Notes under the pieces: generated by a model | Database searches by the model: none | Told to the model about the DNA's origin: nothing | What the model saw: only the letters and a program-made list of their open reading frames with translations | From: Chaetomium olivaceum | Taxonomy: Eukaryota; Ascomycota; Sordariomycetes; Sordariales; Chaetomiaceae | Reading direction: 5' to 3' | Length of the DNA stretch: 64,000 nt | Assembly (NCBI GenBank): GCA_039881045.1 | Contig: JAYWVB010000015.1 | Coordinates: 620,001-684,000, forward strand | In this document: positions 47,430-59,118 of the stretch, piece by piece | Numbering within the stretch: the stretch's first letter is position 1 | Layout: each line of letters starts with the position of its first letter | Made by a program: the position numbers and the translations under genes

Positions 47430-48771
47430 AAAGGACGATACCGCGAAGGTGATTGGCTTCCCTTGAGGCGTTACACAGGGTTGGGAATCGGCTTCGTCTC
47501 TCTTGAGGCTGGACGGTGGGCATTTTCGGATCTTGCTTTTGCATTCATTACGGTAACTTCTCGGATTGCAGCAGGGGGTTTCCCTTTTTTACTTTAAGGA
47601 TGCTTGAATTTACAGCAAGCACTTGGCGCAGTAGTATGGGTTACTGGGTTGGAACATGGGAGAGGCGTATCATTACCATTGCGGTTTGCTTTTGTGGTTT
47701 CTCTTTTATTACATCCCTCATTACTAGATAGCCTCTTCATGGATATGTATCAGGTCGTTGGGTATCTATCCCACGGTCCTGGGTTAGCACTCGCCATAGC
47801 ATAACGCGACGGGGGGCTCGAAGGCTAATACAAAATAGTCACCTCGCGATGATTACGTCCATTAACTAGCCATACTTGCTTGACCTTACTGCTGAGAATT
47901 CGGACGAAAGCTGGCTATGGCTATTTTTGTTTAAAGGAAGACGAGATGGCAAGCAAGCAAGGAACACGAGCCTATTGTACGGAAGGAGTCGTAGTTGGCC
48001 AAGTGGATGGCGGGGGGTCACAATGAGAGAAGAAGGATCGGTCCTACATTCAGAGGATGCTGGTGTGTATCTGGGTAGGTTTCTGGGCGTGGCAGGGTTT
48101 ACCGAGAATAGAATGCGAGAATTGGGAATGGGTACGACATAGCGACATGCGAGCGACATGCGAGGTGAAGGCTGTGCGATATGTCCGAGCCATTGGTAGT
48201 GGGTAATAATTCGGGCATAACGGAAACGTTGTCAAGCATGTTTGGCTAACGGCATGTGCAGAATTAAACATTCCATTCTCTTCTCTGCCTCCCTATGCTT
48301 GTATGGGGCAAAGTAATCCATCCGTTCGTATCCTAAAAGAAACCTTAACTCCGTTTTAACGTCCGCGCCCGGTGTGAATGTACCGCCGGGCCGGGTATCA
48401 CGTCATGACTCGTAAACCCTCCTGATCCAAACGGTTTCCGTCCTTTCCACCCTGTGTATACCTGATTATATGGGTGTCAGATGACCGTCATGCCATGCTC
48501 GTGCCTGTATCAATGCCCATGCCCATGCCTATGCCCATGCCATACCAAAGCCACTGCCAGCGCCGGTCCCGTCGTTGATGATGAAACTCATAACCCTGTA
48601 TCCAAAACCTTGTCCATCGTGTTAAGCCACACTGTCTATTCCCAGTTTTTGAGTTGTGAGGAGTGGCCATTTGCCGTCCATCAGCCCATCGTGTCGTCCC
48701 CGCCGAAACCGCAAGTTCATTTCCCTTTCTTTTTCCCCATCCTCTTTCCAAAATGTATTATCAAAACACAC
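47430..48771. other. Intergenic between convergent genes
   Basis: 3' flanks of the preceding unknown gene and the TPR/F-box/LRR gene. A 6-bp tandem repeat (48513-48543) lies inside. No gene seen. Confidence 0.6.
48513..48543. repeat. Tandem repeat, unit ATGCCC, about 5 copies
   Basis: Near-perfect 6-bp repeat with one C-to-T change in the middle. Confidence 0.85.
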
Positions 48772-51325
48772 CTAGTTGGTGAAAGGACCATCGTCCATAT
48801 CATCAAACAGACGCCAGCCAGCAGGCATGCGCCCGGGTGTATGACGCAGGTCGACGCCGTGCTTCTGGCCAATTTCTGGGCCGCGTCCCAGGAAACACCG
48901 TTCAAGGATTGCTGGTGGATGGTCTGGATCCCCGGACGAACGATCAGCTTCACGACAAGCGCCCCCACGGCTTCCCAGCCGCCCGGGTAGATGCCCAGGG
49001 TGTGCAGGCCGGGGAAGCAATCGAGCCACTGGACAAAGGGCTCGGCGTCGAACTTGTCGGTGGCGGAATAACGGCTGTTTGGGTCCTGATAGAAATTGAA
49101 CTCGTGTAGCCCTAGCGTGTGAAGACTGTTACAGTCAAGAAACGCTAGGCCCGGGCCGGCACGAAGTCGCCCGGTGGATCGCCGGCGCTGGGGGGCGCTA
49201 GGCGGGCGAATGCGGCTCGTAACTCGAGAGCTTGTAGCTTGTTGCCGCTCGCGGCGGGCTTGAGGATACCCTAGATGGCTGGGCTTGAGGATGTTCGAGA
49301 GGCAACGGAACACCTCCAAGTTGGGGAGATCGAGTCTATGAGGTCGCCATTTAGTAGAGCTGTGTAGTCCGTGGTTGCCGCGGGAGACGTGGTGGTAAAC
49401 AGGACGTTTTGGGCGACGTCCAGATTGGAGCCGAGAATCTCGAGATTCTGCAAAGAAGCGGTAAAAGGCGGCAGGAAACGCGGGTTCCACATAGGGAAGT
49501 CTAGCTTCTTTACACATAGCATGCCCGGGCCGAGGGTAAGCTTGCGGAGTGAGGGCCACAAGCCGTTCCAGTCGGTGGTAGGAGGTTTGGTTTCATGCCA
49601 TGTAGCCTGGAAACCGTCCAAGTGAAGTTGCTCGAGATTAGGCGTAGCCATCACAACAGGTTCCTAGGTCGATCAGTATTGGGCATACAAAACTTGTCAA
49701 AATGGGGAAGGGCTTCGTACCATCTCGATCACAGAGGAACCCTGATGAAGAGCCGGGGCTATCCCCGCGGTCATCCGCAGTTTCTTCAGGTTGGGAAGGG
49801 AGACAGTGTCAAAGACGTCGCTCACACCGGGGCCAGTGTTGATGAGATTCAGGGTAACAAGGGTGTCGGCATTGAGAGATAGTAGCGGGGTGACGGGCGT
49901 CTCCAGATCAAATGACTCCAGCGAGAGCTGGGTAAGGTGGGGTTTCGGTCGTGTGGTCGCTTTCGTCGCGTCTAACTTCAGGGTAAGCGGAACATGGCGG
50001 CGTTTCCCGAAACCGATGCACAACCGGTCCAGTTGTCGCAGGCCGAACACCATCCGGCAGAACCTGGGGCTCATCAGATGGAATTTAGAAGCGTCAGTGA
50101 TGACAAGACTTTTTATCTGCTGATGTTGTTGCAGAAATTGGGGAAAGAATTTGCCTGGGTTGCCGGGCCGCTTGAGCTTCAAGTCATTCCAGCTGTCGTC
50201 TTGGACGGCAAGCTGGTTCCACTGCTTGTTAACTCGAAGGCATTGGCTTCAGGTCTGTTAGAAACGGCATGGTACGCGTAAAGAGATAGGTTTGTGCTTA
50301 CACGAGATCGGTTGTGTCGAGCAGTGAGAAGACCATTCCGAGAACTTCACGGGGGAATTCCTTGACCGGGTCCCTCAGGGCTGTATCGCACTTGAGATGA
50401 TAGGCCATGCGACGCAAAACAACCTGATAGAACCTATGAGCGGACCAGTCCCGTGTGTCAAATGGGATTGGGATTGAGCCGCCCACATTGAAAGTGTCTT
50501 TTGGACCGCGGCGGTAGCGGTCTGTGATGCGCAGGCCAGCCTGGACGAAGCGGCCGAGGACAACTCGGAGGAGGATAGCAGAGGGCGTGCCGGCATGTCC
50601 GTCAAGGATGAGAGCCATGGCGCGACCCCTGGCGGAACTGGGGTTCGGGGAGGCAGACTTGAGGAGGTACCGGATGATTCTGGCACCACGGCAGTACCCC
50701 TATCAGATCGAGTTAGTCCGTCTGTCTGTCAGTAGCAACCGGCCTCTTCGACGTATACCCGTAATACTTACCACGGCCGAAGCGGGGTCCAAGCGGATGA
50801 TGGCGAGCGCGGTCGCGAAAGCGGCGACGTACTGCTCGGCCTTGTCGAGACAGTCGGCCAGCGCATCGAGGGCCTTGGCGTGGAGTTGGCGGTCGCAAGA
50901 GGGCCAACGGTAACCACACGTACAAAGGCTCTGGGCCACTTCGTAAAGTGCAAAGGGCTCGCCGCTGTTCACGGCCCCCATGCACTGAGCGATGTGGCAC
51001 GACTTATCCTTCGCATGGCGCTGCTTCCCTTCGCCGGCGGGTTCGCAGGGGCACATGTTCACAGCCTTTTCGAATGAACACAGTTTAGTGACTTTTTCGA
51101 ACGAAGCTAGCAGTAGGTTAGGAATAAACGCAAGGGTAAGAAACAAACCTCGAGGATGACACGAAGAGCCTGGGAGAACTGCTCATCTTCAACGAGTTTT
51201 TGGGCCTCGACGAGCGTTGCCTCGATTTTGGCGTCCTGTGCGGCATGGGGGGCGGGTAGTGGTGGATCAAAAAGGGCAAAGGCGGGAAAACCCATGGGAT
51301 AGCCCGGATATGGTACTGGTTCCAT
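48772..51325 (-). CDS. TPR - F-box - LRR protein, Dia2/Pof3-like (several apparent frameshifts), about 762 residues
   Basis: Likely SCF substrate receptor. Yeast Dia2 and S. pombe Pof3 share the order TPR, F-box, LRR and act in replication and genome stability. Exons are 51325-51149, 51065-50772, 50699-50302, 50246-49721 and 49663-48772. TPR-like helices are AQKLVEDEQFSQALRVILE and ALDALADCLDKAEQYVAAFATALAI. The F-box is VKEFPREVLGMVFSLLDTTD joined across an intron to LVQCLRVNKQWNQLAV. LRR-like repeats follow (PHLTQLSLESFDLETPVTPL, DTLVTLNLINTGPG, SLPNLKKLRMTAG, PNLEQLHLDGF). Exons 1-4 are clean (465 codons). Exon 5 needs bases added at 49323-49326, near 49145-49260 and at 48867-48868, and one removed at 49269-49271. 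It then ends RMPAGWRLFDDMDDGPFTN. A decayed gene is possible, but the clean exons argue for sequence errors. Confidence 0.72.
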
Positions 51326-52377
51326 GTTGTTTATGTTAAAAGAGAAAACCAAAGAGGAGGGTGAGTTGGGTTGGTCTTGTTCGAACGGGATCGTGGGTCG
51401 CGATCAAGAAAGTGAAAGACGGAGCGAGATGAGAGGTAAAAATCGAGGGCGGGCAGAAATTGGAAAGACCGATCAGTTTATAGACGATTAGTTAAGTCAT
51501 GGGGACAATTCTCGAGTTTAAGGTTCCTAGGTTTACCTTAGGTTCCTAGCGAGCAGTTGCCTCTCACTCACCAGCACGGTCAACTACCTGTAATGGTTGC
51601 ATTTACAGCACTTAACGCGCGCCCAAACGCGTCCGGGCGCCGAGTCCGAAGGCGCTTTGACGACGAGACGGTCAGGCTGCCCCACTATGAGCTTGAGTAC
51701 ACAGGAAGTGCTCCATGGTGGGGGTTAGGGTTGGGCGTAAGGTTGTGTTTTTCATTTGCAACGACTTCGTACAGATTACTTCGTAAGTTAACACAGCACC
51801 GCCTTAGGGTAATCACAATCAAAGTTACATACCAGTGAAACCTGTAGTTAAAGCCATCTATCTGATGACTACCGGACCAAACAGTCCGATACCTTACCCC
51901 CATCTTCAGACTTCTACAAAAACACAAGCCATCTCCTCCCCTGATTCCGTCACATCCAATAACGCACCAACTCCGTCCTCAAAAACGGGCATCCCATCTG
52001 TGCCTCCGTCCAAACGGGCTCGCCGACCTAATCCAGCATCGAATGCAACAATATGCCACAGCAAAACATTGCAACAGCAACCCAGCCCGGCACTCCCGAT
52101 CGCCCCATGTTTCAAGAGCCGCGATGCCGCGCAGCCGCGCCGGATCCGCCCCTCTCCTCACCCACCTCACTGCATCGCGTGGAATTTCGCCCAAAACGCA
52201 ACGGCTCGATCGGGAGGGTAGCTCAGGTAGGCAAGGGCAAGGTACACACCTCGGGGTTACATGAACGTGACCATCCCAACCAAATACATGTACCATCCAA
52301 TCCCTTTACCACACCACTCAGAACTCCCACCACTACCACTCCTACCGCCACCTTAACCGCACGGCGCACCACCAACC

Positions 52378-52386
<9 letters not shown>

Positions 52387-52413
<27 letters not shown>

Positions 52414-52434
52414 TGCCATGCCATGCCATGCATG
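52387..52434. repeat. (AC)13 microsatellite followed by (CATGC)n
   Basis: Thirteen AC units (52387-52412) run directly into about four CATGC units. A CACCA-type array follows near 52510-52540. Confidence 0.9.
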
Positions 52435-52858
52435 CAAGAGGGGGCCATGCAGCAGAAAAGAAGTTCTAGAATAGTATGACGAACGATTACCGAGCGTCAC
52501 ACACCAACCACCCACACCACCACACCACCACACCACCATCCACACCTACTGCAACGAGGGGGCCAAGGCCGCCCCAAGCGAGGCTTACGTGGGCTTTCCA
52601 CACCCTGCCCTTCGTTTTGAGTATTCATTCATTTCTACTTTGGGGCTATTGCTGTGCTGCTGCTGCTGCTGCCGCGTCCCGAGCCGCCCGCGCTCTGCGT
52701 TTGAGGGGACGAGTATAGTATACACACTACCTGATTAGTGCTTTTTGGTTACATTCCCTTCGCTGGTTTGGTTTCCGGTTCATATGCAGGGACTCGGCGG
52801 ATGGGGGTGGTGGTGCAGTGCGACACGCAGTCGGCGGTGGCTTGCTCGGACTGCCGGG

Positions 52859-52879
52859 TGTGTGTGTGTGTGTGTGTGT
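52859..52879. repeat. (TG)n microsatellite
   Basis: About ten TG units. Confidence 0.9.
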
Positions 52880-53230
52880 TGAGATGACAGCTTCGGTTTC
52901 GTTTCGGTTTCGCGTGGCGGGGGATGGGGATGGTGACGGAAATAAAGTCAAAAAAAAAAAAGACACAATCAGGTAACTACTGTATGTACAGTAGATTACA
53001 GCTTTGCGCATCACCGGTGAGCGGGCAGGACAGTACAGTACATACACCGTAAAACACTGGAAGTTGCGCAAACCGCCGCGCGGTGCCTAGAATTTATTGT
53101 CGTCATCGCAGGCATCCGGGTGGTCCTCGTGGACAACCACCTCACGACGAGTCTTGACAGTTGACACCTCAGGAAGATGTACGCGGACGGTGACGCAGCG
53201 CCTGTAAATCCTCCCGCTTGGCACTCCCAA

Positions 53231-53254
53231 ATCCAATCCAATCCAATCCAATCC
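53231..53254. repeat. (ATCCA)n microsatellite
   Basis: Four perfect 5-bp units and a partial fifth. Confidence 0.9.
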
Positions 53255-54522
53255 CGCCCGCACGGCACTCTCGGAGATAGTGCTAGGCCGGTAAGCAGGC
53301 GCATGCAACCAGAATAGGTAGGCATGGTCCCGGCGACTTGGGCATGTGTGTGTTGTGTGCGTCGTGTGTTGGTGTGTGTGGTGCATGTGCTGATGTGGTG
53401 TGGTGATGTGCATGGTGCAGTTGTGTGTCTTGTGTGTTGATTGTGTGAGACACCCGCGAGCAATACAATACCTGACAAAGTATACCTAGTTACCTCGTTT
53501 ACTTCAGAAACTTTATTTCTAAGCTGAGACGGGGTGGACCATGTCCAATCTCTCCATAATCTGCACATCGTTAACGAATCCGGCCGCATTTCTAAGCTGG
53601 ACAAGGGAAGGGGGTCCTGGACAGGGTAAGGTGAGGTAGGGGTGCTTGCAATTGCGGCCAGGGGGGAGATCAGATGACGCCGCTCACCCACCGTCTCTGA
53701 CGGAATAGTGCACACGAGTCGGGTCCGAATGAGTCCAAAAAGTCGAGACCGAGAAAGGGCGGCGCAGGGCGCATGGCGGCGGCGTTCTTCGGTAGCGCCC
53801 GTTGGGGCCGGATTACTTGGGTAGCCGAGGAAGCATTGAGTCTTTGTGATGATGTGATCCAGAGCGGTTCCTCGGGAATTGCGGGAGGGTCCGGGAAGTT
53901 TAGATCCTTCGGTGATTATTCATACATACAAAATTAGCGGGTGATGGTTTCACATTGAGTTGATGATGCTGTGGGACTTGGATAAGCAATACGGTGTTAC
54001 AAATATGTACAGTATGTACGTACCATGGAACCGACATCTCCCCGGAACTTCAACGCTCGCACCGTTGCTGGAAATAAGGTATGGAACCTTTGTTAAGGTA
54101 CCCCAGCCTGCGCGGGGTTTTCGCCCCTCTATTTTTATCGCCCCCCAGGCACCCAGGGCAGCTGATTGGCGCAGGGGGGGCACGTTGGGGGGTGCTGAGG
54201 CTGTTGTTATTAGAGTGCTGACCCGGCTGAGAGGCTGAATTGAGGCTTTTGGCCCCCTTTCAATCCGGCTTCGTTTCCGACACACACCTCCCTCCGGCTG
54301 CGTGCTTGTGAAACATGCTCTGCATCTGTCGTTGTCGCCCAAAATGTGATATTTTGGACCTTTTTGATGCGACCTTGAACGCCAATTGGCTGCCACAAGC
54401 GAGTTCAGGACATTTTCGTTCCAATCATGACAGCTCGCTTCGTCCAATGGCAGCTTTTTCCGTCAACCGATTTCCTCTTCAGCTGGACACACAATGTTAC
54501 ACAGTTACACAATTACACTGTC

Positions 54523-54555
54523 CTCACCTCACCTCACCTCACCTCACCTCACCTC
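54523..54555. repeat. (CTCAC)n microsatellite
   Basis: Six or more 5-bp units in a row. Confidence 0.9.
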
Positions 54556-55984
54556 GTTTCCGACGTTTCTAGAAATAATACAGCGTGGTATCCGTAGTGT
54601 AGCTGGGTTGAGCGAGCTATTCACGTCATGTGCTAGCCTCTTAGGTATCATTGTATTCTATAGTTATAGTTACCAGTACCAAGTAAACACGAGGCCCTCG
54701 GATTCCAAAGTGGCCGTGCCAAGAGGATGATGCACCGCCCCGGGCTTGAACTCTCCATTGCCGCATTCGGACATATTATCCGAGACTCCATGACATCCTG
54801 CCGAGCGTGTACTAGGTACTAGGTTGGCATCAAGTGATTTGTGAATCTCCGCGTCTATTTGCGCTATTCTGTAAATGCTCCGCTATCTTCCCCATGCCTC
54901 AACAGGCCCCTCGTAGGAATGACCGCCCCTGGAATCCCGCCAGAGGGCGGCGACCCAGCCTAGCAAGGAAGCGAGATGAGGCTCAAAACAAGTCTATATT
55001 CCTCGGAGTAGACCATGTGCTGCTCCTCCTAGTCTTCCATCCAGGAGTGACCGTGGTTGTCGCTGCTACCAGAGCAGGAATTAGACATAATGAGGGGTGA
55101 ATCCATCCAACGTTACACACGTTTGCACATCCAACATCCAGACATAAAGTAGAAATGTGAAAAAAGAACGCTCCAACATGACCGATAAAAGAAAAGCTGC
55201 AGAGTGAAAGCACCCTCCAGACTCTAGAATGAAAAAAAAAAAAGAAAAAAGAAAACCACCAACCCCCATCCCTTCCAGTTGCCTGGAGTCCCCCCCTGTT
55301 TGGAAACGCCTGGTATCATAGCCCATATGCATGTCTCGTCCCGACCTGTAGCGCAAAGAGAAAAAAAAAGAGACAAATAGGAAAGCAGTAGGAAAAGTAC
55401 AGAAGAGGAAGGGAATAAAACAAACAAACAACAGGAGGGGTTGGGTGTCTAATGGGGGGCAGGCGTGGTGTTGTACAATTGGGTGATGCTGTGTTCTGGA
55501 TGTGTACCGATCCCGATGCTATGCTTCCATGAGGCCGAAAAAAGTGAAATCCATCTTGGAGATGGGGAAAGCCGTAGTCCGTGAAGTCGTCTGTCGTGTG
55601 TCCAAACTCGTCCCGTTCCCAAAGGAACCATCGTCGTGTGTCTCGTATCTGTGCCCTTTCCTCCAGGTTCCGTGCCTTCGTCTTGACCCTGGTGCCCGTC
55701 TTCGATGACATAACTGCGTGCCCAATCCTGGTTCGGCATTCGTGAAGAGAGTGGTGTCCGACGGGAAATACCGTACCCGCTAGTCAGAAGATGGCGGGAG
55801 GCCCCGATGTCGAGATCAGGCGGTCGTAGCCCACGAAGAGGTAGGAGAGTTGGGAAGGGGGCTGGGCAAGCATCAACGACCTCACCCGGAACGAGTAGAG
55901 GTAGGCAACCCAGGCCCCGAGTGTGAAGCGTTCCAGCGGCGGCGAATGCCGAGAGCAGCAGCCCATCATCGAAGACAAGACTCT

Positions 55985-56242
55985 TCACCGGTAGTGGCCT
56001 CGGGAGCTCTTGGATGAGTGCCCCGAGTGCCCCGAGTGATACCCCGAGTCCGAGTACTGAGACGGATAGGCATAGTCGTAACCGCTGGCATGTGATGTGT
56101 GATCGCTGCAGGCGTATCCAACCAAGATCGTCCGCCTCTGGATGCCGTGGCCTGGTCGGCCATAGGCGGCACATCGGTCAACGGCGTGCTGGTAGTAGAG
56201 GCATCGGCATGCCGAGTAGAGCTCGACCAATTGGTAGCACAT
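55985..56242 (-). CDS. Small Cys/His-rich protein, 85 residues, unknown function
   Basis: A complete single-exon frame. The first half is compact and looks conserved: MCYQLVELYSACRCLYYQHA, then VDRCAAYGRPGHGIQRRTIL and VGYACSDH. Cysteines fall at 2, 12, 14, 24 and 45 and histidines at 19, 32 and 48, including CRC and CSDH (C-x2-H), so a small zinc-binding fold is plausible. The tail is Ser/Gly/Tyr/His-rich (YPSQYSDSGYHSGHSGHSSK). I recall similar short unnamed proteins starting MCYQ in other Sordariomycetes, but no function. There is no signal peptide. It is isolated: the nearest gene upstream is more than 7 kb away. A minus-strand TATA-like TTTATATTC lies near 56482-56490. Confidence 0.75.
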   Translation of the reverse strand: MCYQLVELYSACRCLYYQHAVDRCAAYGRPGHGIQRRTILVGYACSDHTSHASGYDYAYPSQYSDSGYHSGHSGHSSKSSRGHYR

Positions 56243-57214
56243 GGTGAAAGCCTCCTCTTGTAGATGCTATGTCTGCCTAGGTGTTTGAGCTTTTGGTTGC
56301 CGGGAAGGAGGCAACAGTGTGTATGTTGGCTGTTGGTGGCGCGCGGGATGTGACGGCGGGATGTGAGTCTTGCTGTGTTGGTCCGGGGAAGTGGCCGAGA
56401 TGTGATCTGATGGTGTGATCTGATGATGTGATCTGATGTGCAAGTTTGTGACTGACTGGTAAGGAAAGAAGAGCGAGAGGATGAATATAAATGAGCAAGC
56501 ACGGCTCAGGCAACACCGGAAAGGAGCAACCTAGAACGGGGCAGAGCAGGACCGTAGAAACGGAGTTGAAAGTGAACGGCAAGCAAGCAAGGACGAAACA
56601 GGAAAAAATGAGTAATCAGGCACTGCACCCGTCAACGAGAAGGCTGTGATGCAGACTCATCAGTCAACAGACCGAGAGGGTCCCATGGCAGCCTTATAGG
56701 CCCCAGGCGCCGGCAGAGCTCTCGTGGTGTCATCCGAGTACCTTGTACCGGCTGCGAGTCCTTGTGGCGGGAAGGCAGCAGTGACGCCGAACGCTCACTC
56801 GCAGATGGAGTAGGGTTCCAGGTAAACCGAATGACTGATGACTGGGGCATCATCTGCGGCATGCAAGCTAATGCAGACCCAAAAGAAGGCGCAGGGACGA
56901 CAAGGTCGAAGGGGGGGCCTTGAACAGGTACGGTACGGTACGTCGATGACTTTGCGTGTGTTTTTGTGTCACGGTCCGGTACCAGGTATGCAAAGGCGCA
57001 GTGGGAGGGTGTGTGGGCCATCGGCCTGGGAAGCAGGAACGGGGGGAGGTCCCATCCCATGCTGCAGCTTTGCGGGTTCCGATTGAGGTGAGGTGCAGCC
57101 TTGCAAGTTGCTGCTCGCAGGTGCGCACGACGCTACGATGCTAAAGTGGAGTTGGGGAAACCGAGAGGACCACCAAGGCTTTGCAGGTGTGTGCCGCGAA
57201 AACTAGGACGCCCG

Positions 57215-57260
57215 GTCCTCACAGGAGCCGACAAGGGTAACCCCTGTGACCTGTGAGGAC
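57215..57260. repeat. Perfect 11-bp inverted repeat, 24-nt loop
   Basis: GTCCTCACAGG at 57215-57225 is the exact reverse complement of CCTGTGAGGAC at 57250-57260. As RNA this would form a strong hairpin. Confidence 0.8.
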
Positions 57261-57658
57261 ACGTCCGGGGTGCTCGCTGCGCACCTCGTCCGAGGGTTGT
57301 GCCCCCCAAGGAGTCGCCTAAAGAGTGGGAGTGCCGCAGCACCTGAGGTGGATGCCAAAAACCGCCCAAACGGAACGCGGCGTTCTAACTGGAGGGCGAC
57401 CCGGGGACTGCCCGCCGCGGCGTGACTAACCGTGCGGTTACGACCCAGCAAGGAAACCGCCGAATCAAGTGCCTCCCAGCACCCATCTGACGGTCTGGCT
57501 GCGTCCAGAAATGGCAAACGGCACAGGGGGGACGCTGACGTCAAGAACGTCTGCACACGTATCTCGTGTCGCACCTGAAACAAAGTGGTAAAGTGTGTTC
57601 GCAAGCAGCCGGATCAGCGGTCCTCCAGCGTCGCTGTCGTGCGGATTGCCAAACTGTG

Positions 57659-57693
57659 CAAATCTGTCCGCAAATCTGTCCGCAAAATCTGTC
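57659..57693. repeat. Tandem repeat, unit CAAATCTGTCCG, nearly 3 copies
   Basis: Two perfect 12-bp copies and a partial third with one inserted A. Confidence 0.85.
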
Positions 57694-59096
57694 TTGGGAC
57701 TGAGGTGTTGGGGTCCCGTCGGGACAACACCTGCGGCGCCGGGTCAACTTTCGCTGCAGGCACCCGGGTGTCACAACCTCCGTACAACTGTGACACGGCG
57801 TCAACCGAGTGCGGTGTGCAGGCCGATTTTGGTAAGCCAGCAATTGCGAATTGAACTACGACTCATGCCGCCGGAAAGCCGCGATCCCGAGTAGTTGCTA
57901 CTTGCTTCTCTGTAAGCCGCCGTTTGGGGTGTCCATTGGAGTGGCCTCCACGGGAATCTCGAGAAATCGAGCATCGTCCCTCTCGTTCGTGTTCGGAGGC
58001 GATGTGCCGCCATGAGAAGGCAACCGTGGGGAGATTCTATCATCGTCCGGGATGTGGAGAGAGAGGACTGCCGGCCGGGGTTCTTGGCAGGCCGGCCCCG
58101 CCAGTTCTCAATGCGAGGCTCGCCGAACCCACGTCCAGCAAACGGAGAGCCGATGAATGCCAGTTCTCCCTGTGCTCTCCCATCTTCCCTCTGCCTCCTA
58201 GTTACCGCCTGCTGCCAGCCGCTTCCTTTCCGTGAGGCACGGTCCCTCCTCCCAAAGTGACGGACCGTTACGTCCAACCGTTCTCAGAACCTTGTCTGCT
58301 GAACCACCAAACGGCCCGCAACGTGGCGCGGGTTTTTCTCACCGACCCTTGCAAATCTCACGGGTTGTGGCTGGCAAGGCGCTGCACCCCGGTGACGACC
58401 CTGGGTCCTGTGGGAAACAATCCCAGAAAGGTGCCGGGTCTCGGCGAGCGGGTCGGCCGCTGTTCCCCGGCATGCACGGTTGTTGGTGATGTTCGATGGC
58501 CCTCGATCCGGCCAGGCCTTGGGTGACGTGCTGCTATGCGAGGGGAGCCGAAACGGTCGCCAAAAGATGAAACATAGAACAGATGGCGTTTCTCATTGGG
58601 CGTGTTTGATTGCAGTGCCGATGACTGTTCCTGGTGAAGCAGACGGCGGCCTCTGCTGACAGCAGGCGGCGGCGGACGAAACCCGTTAGATTCCCGGCAC
58701 CGGCTTGACAGAGGACGGCGTTTTCGGGCACTGGTGGAACCATCATTGGGTGGTGGTACGGCTCGCCAGGGTTCTCGGCATCCCGTGTGTTGAGCCCCAC
58801 CGGCAACCTTGAAACTGGAACCCGGAGTCTGCACGATGCACACTGCCATCCACGCGCGACGGCTCTTGACAGTTCGATCCTGGCGGATATCTCATACAGA
58901 GGCCACCAAGCGCGCCAGACCAATGCAATTGTCTTGATCCGGTTTGTCGGGGCTTGTTGAATCGTGACAGAACCGTACCTCGCCCAATGGAGGCCAGTGC
59001 TGCAGGAAGGGTTACCATGATCGTCCGTGTGGCCGCTCCCCTGGACCGTCTGATTGGGACCACATTACCGATCTGGGGATCGGCGTATGGACACGA

Positions 59097-59118
59097 TACT
59101 GTACTGTACTGTACTGTA
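59097..59118. repeat. (TACTG)n microsatellite
   Basis: Four perfect 5-bp units and a partial fifth. Confidence 0.9.

Larger units (their letters stand above)
51326..55984. other. Intergenic, 4.7 kb, rich in microsatellites
   Basis: Begins with the F-box/LRR promoter. It holds several simple repeats (listed separately) and a direct repeat of AGGTTCCTAG (51521-51530, 51540-51549). Plus-strand frames around 51835-52250 encode Pro/Arg/Ser-rich peptides ending HRVEFRPKRNGSIGRVAQ before a possible GTAGGC donor, but no partner exon or domain is evident. Confidence 0.5.

Noticed and set aside
55449..56174. Minus-strand frame of 241 codons
   Set aside because: Overlaps the small Cys/His-rich gene in another frame; the latter has the better protein pattern.
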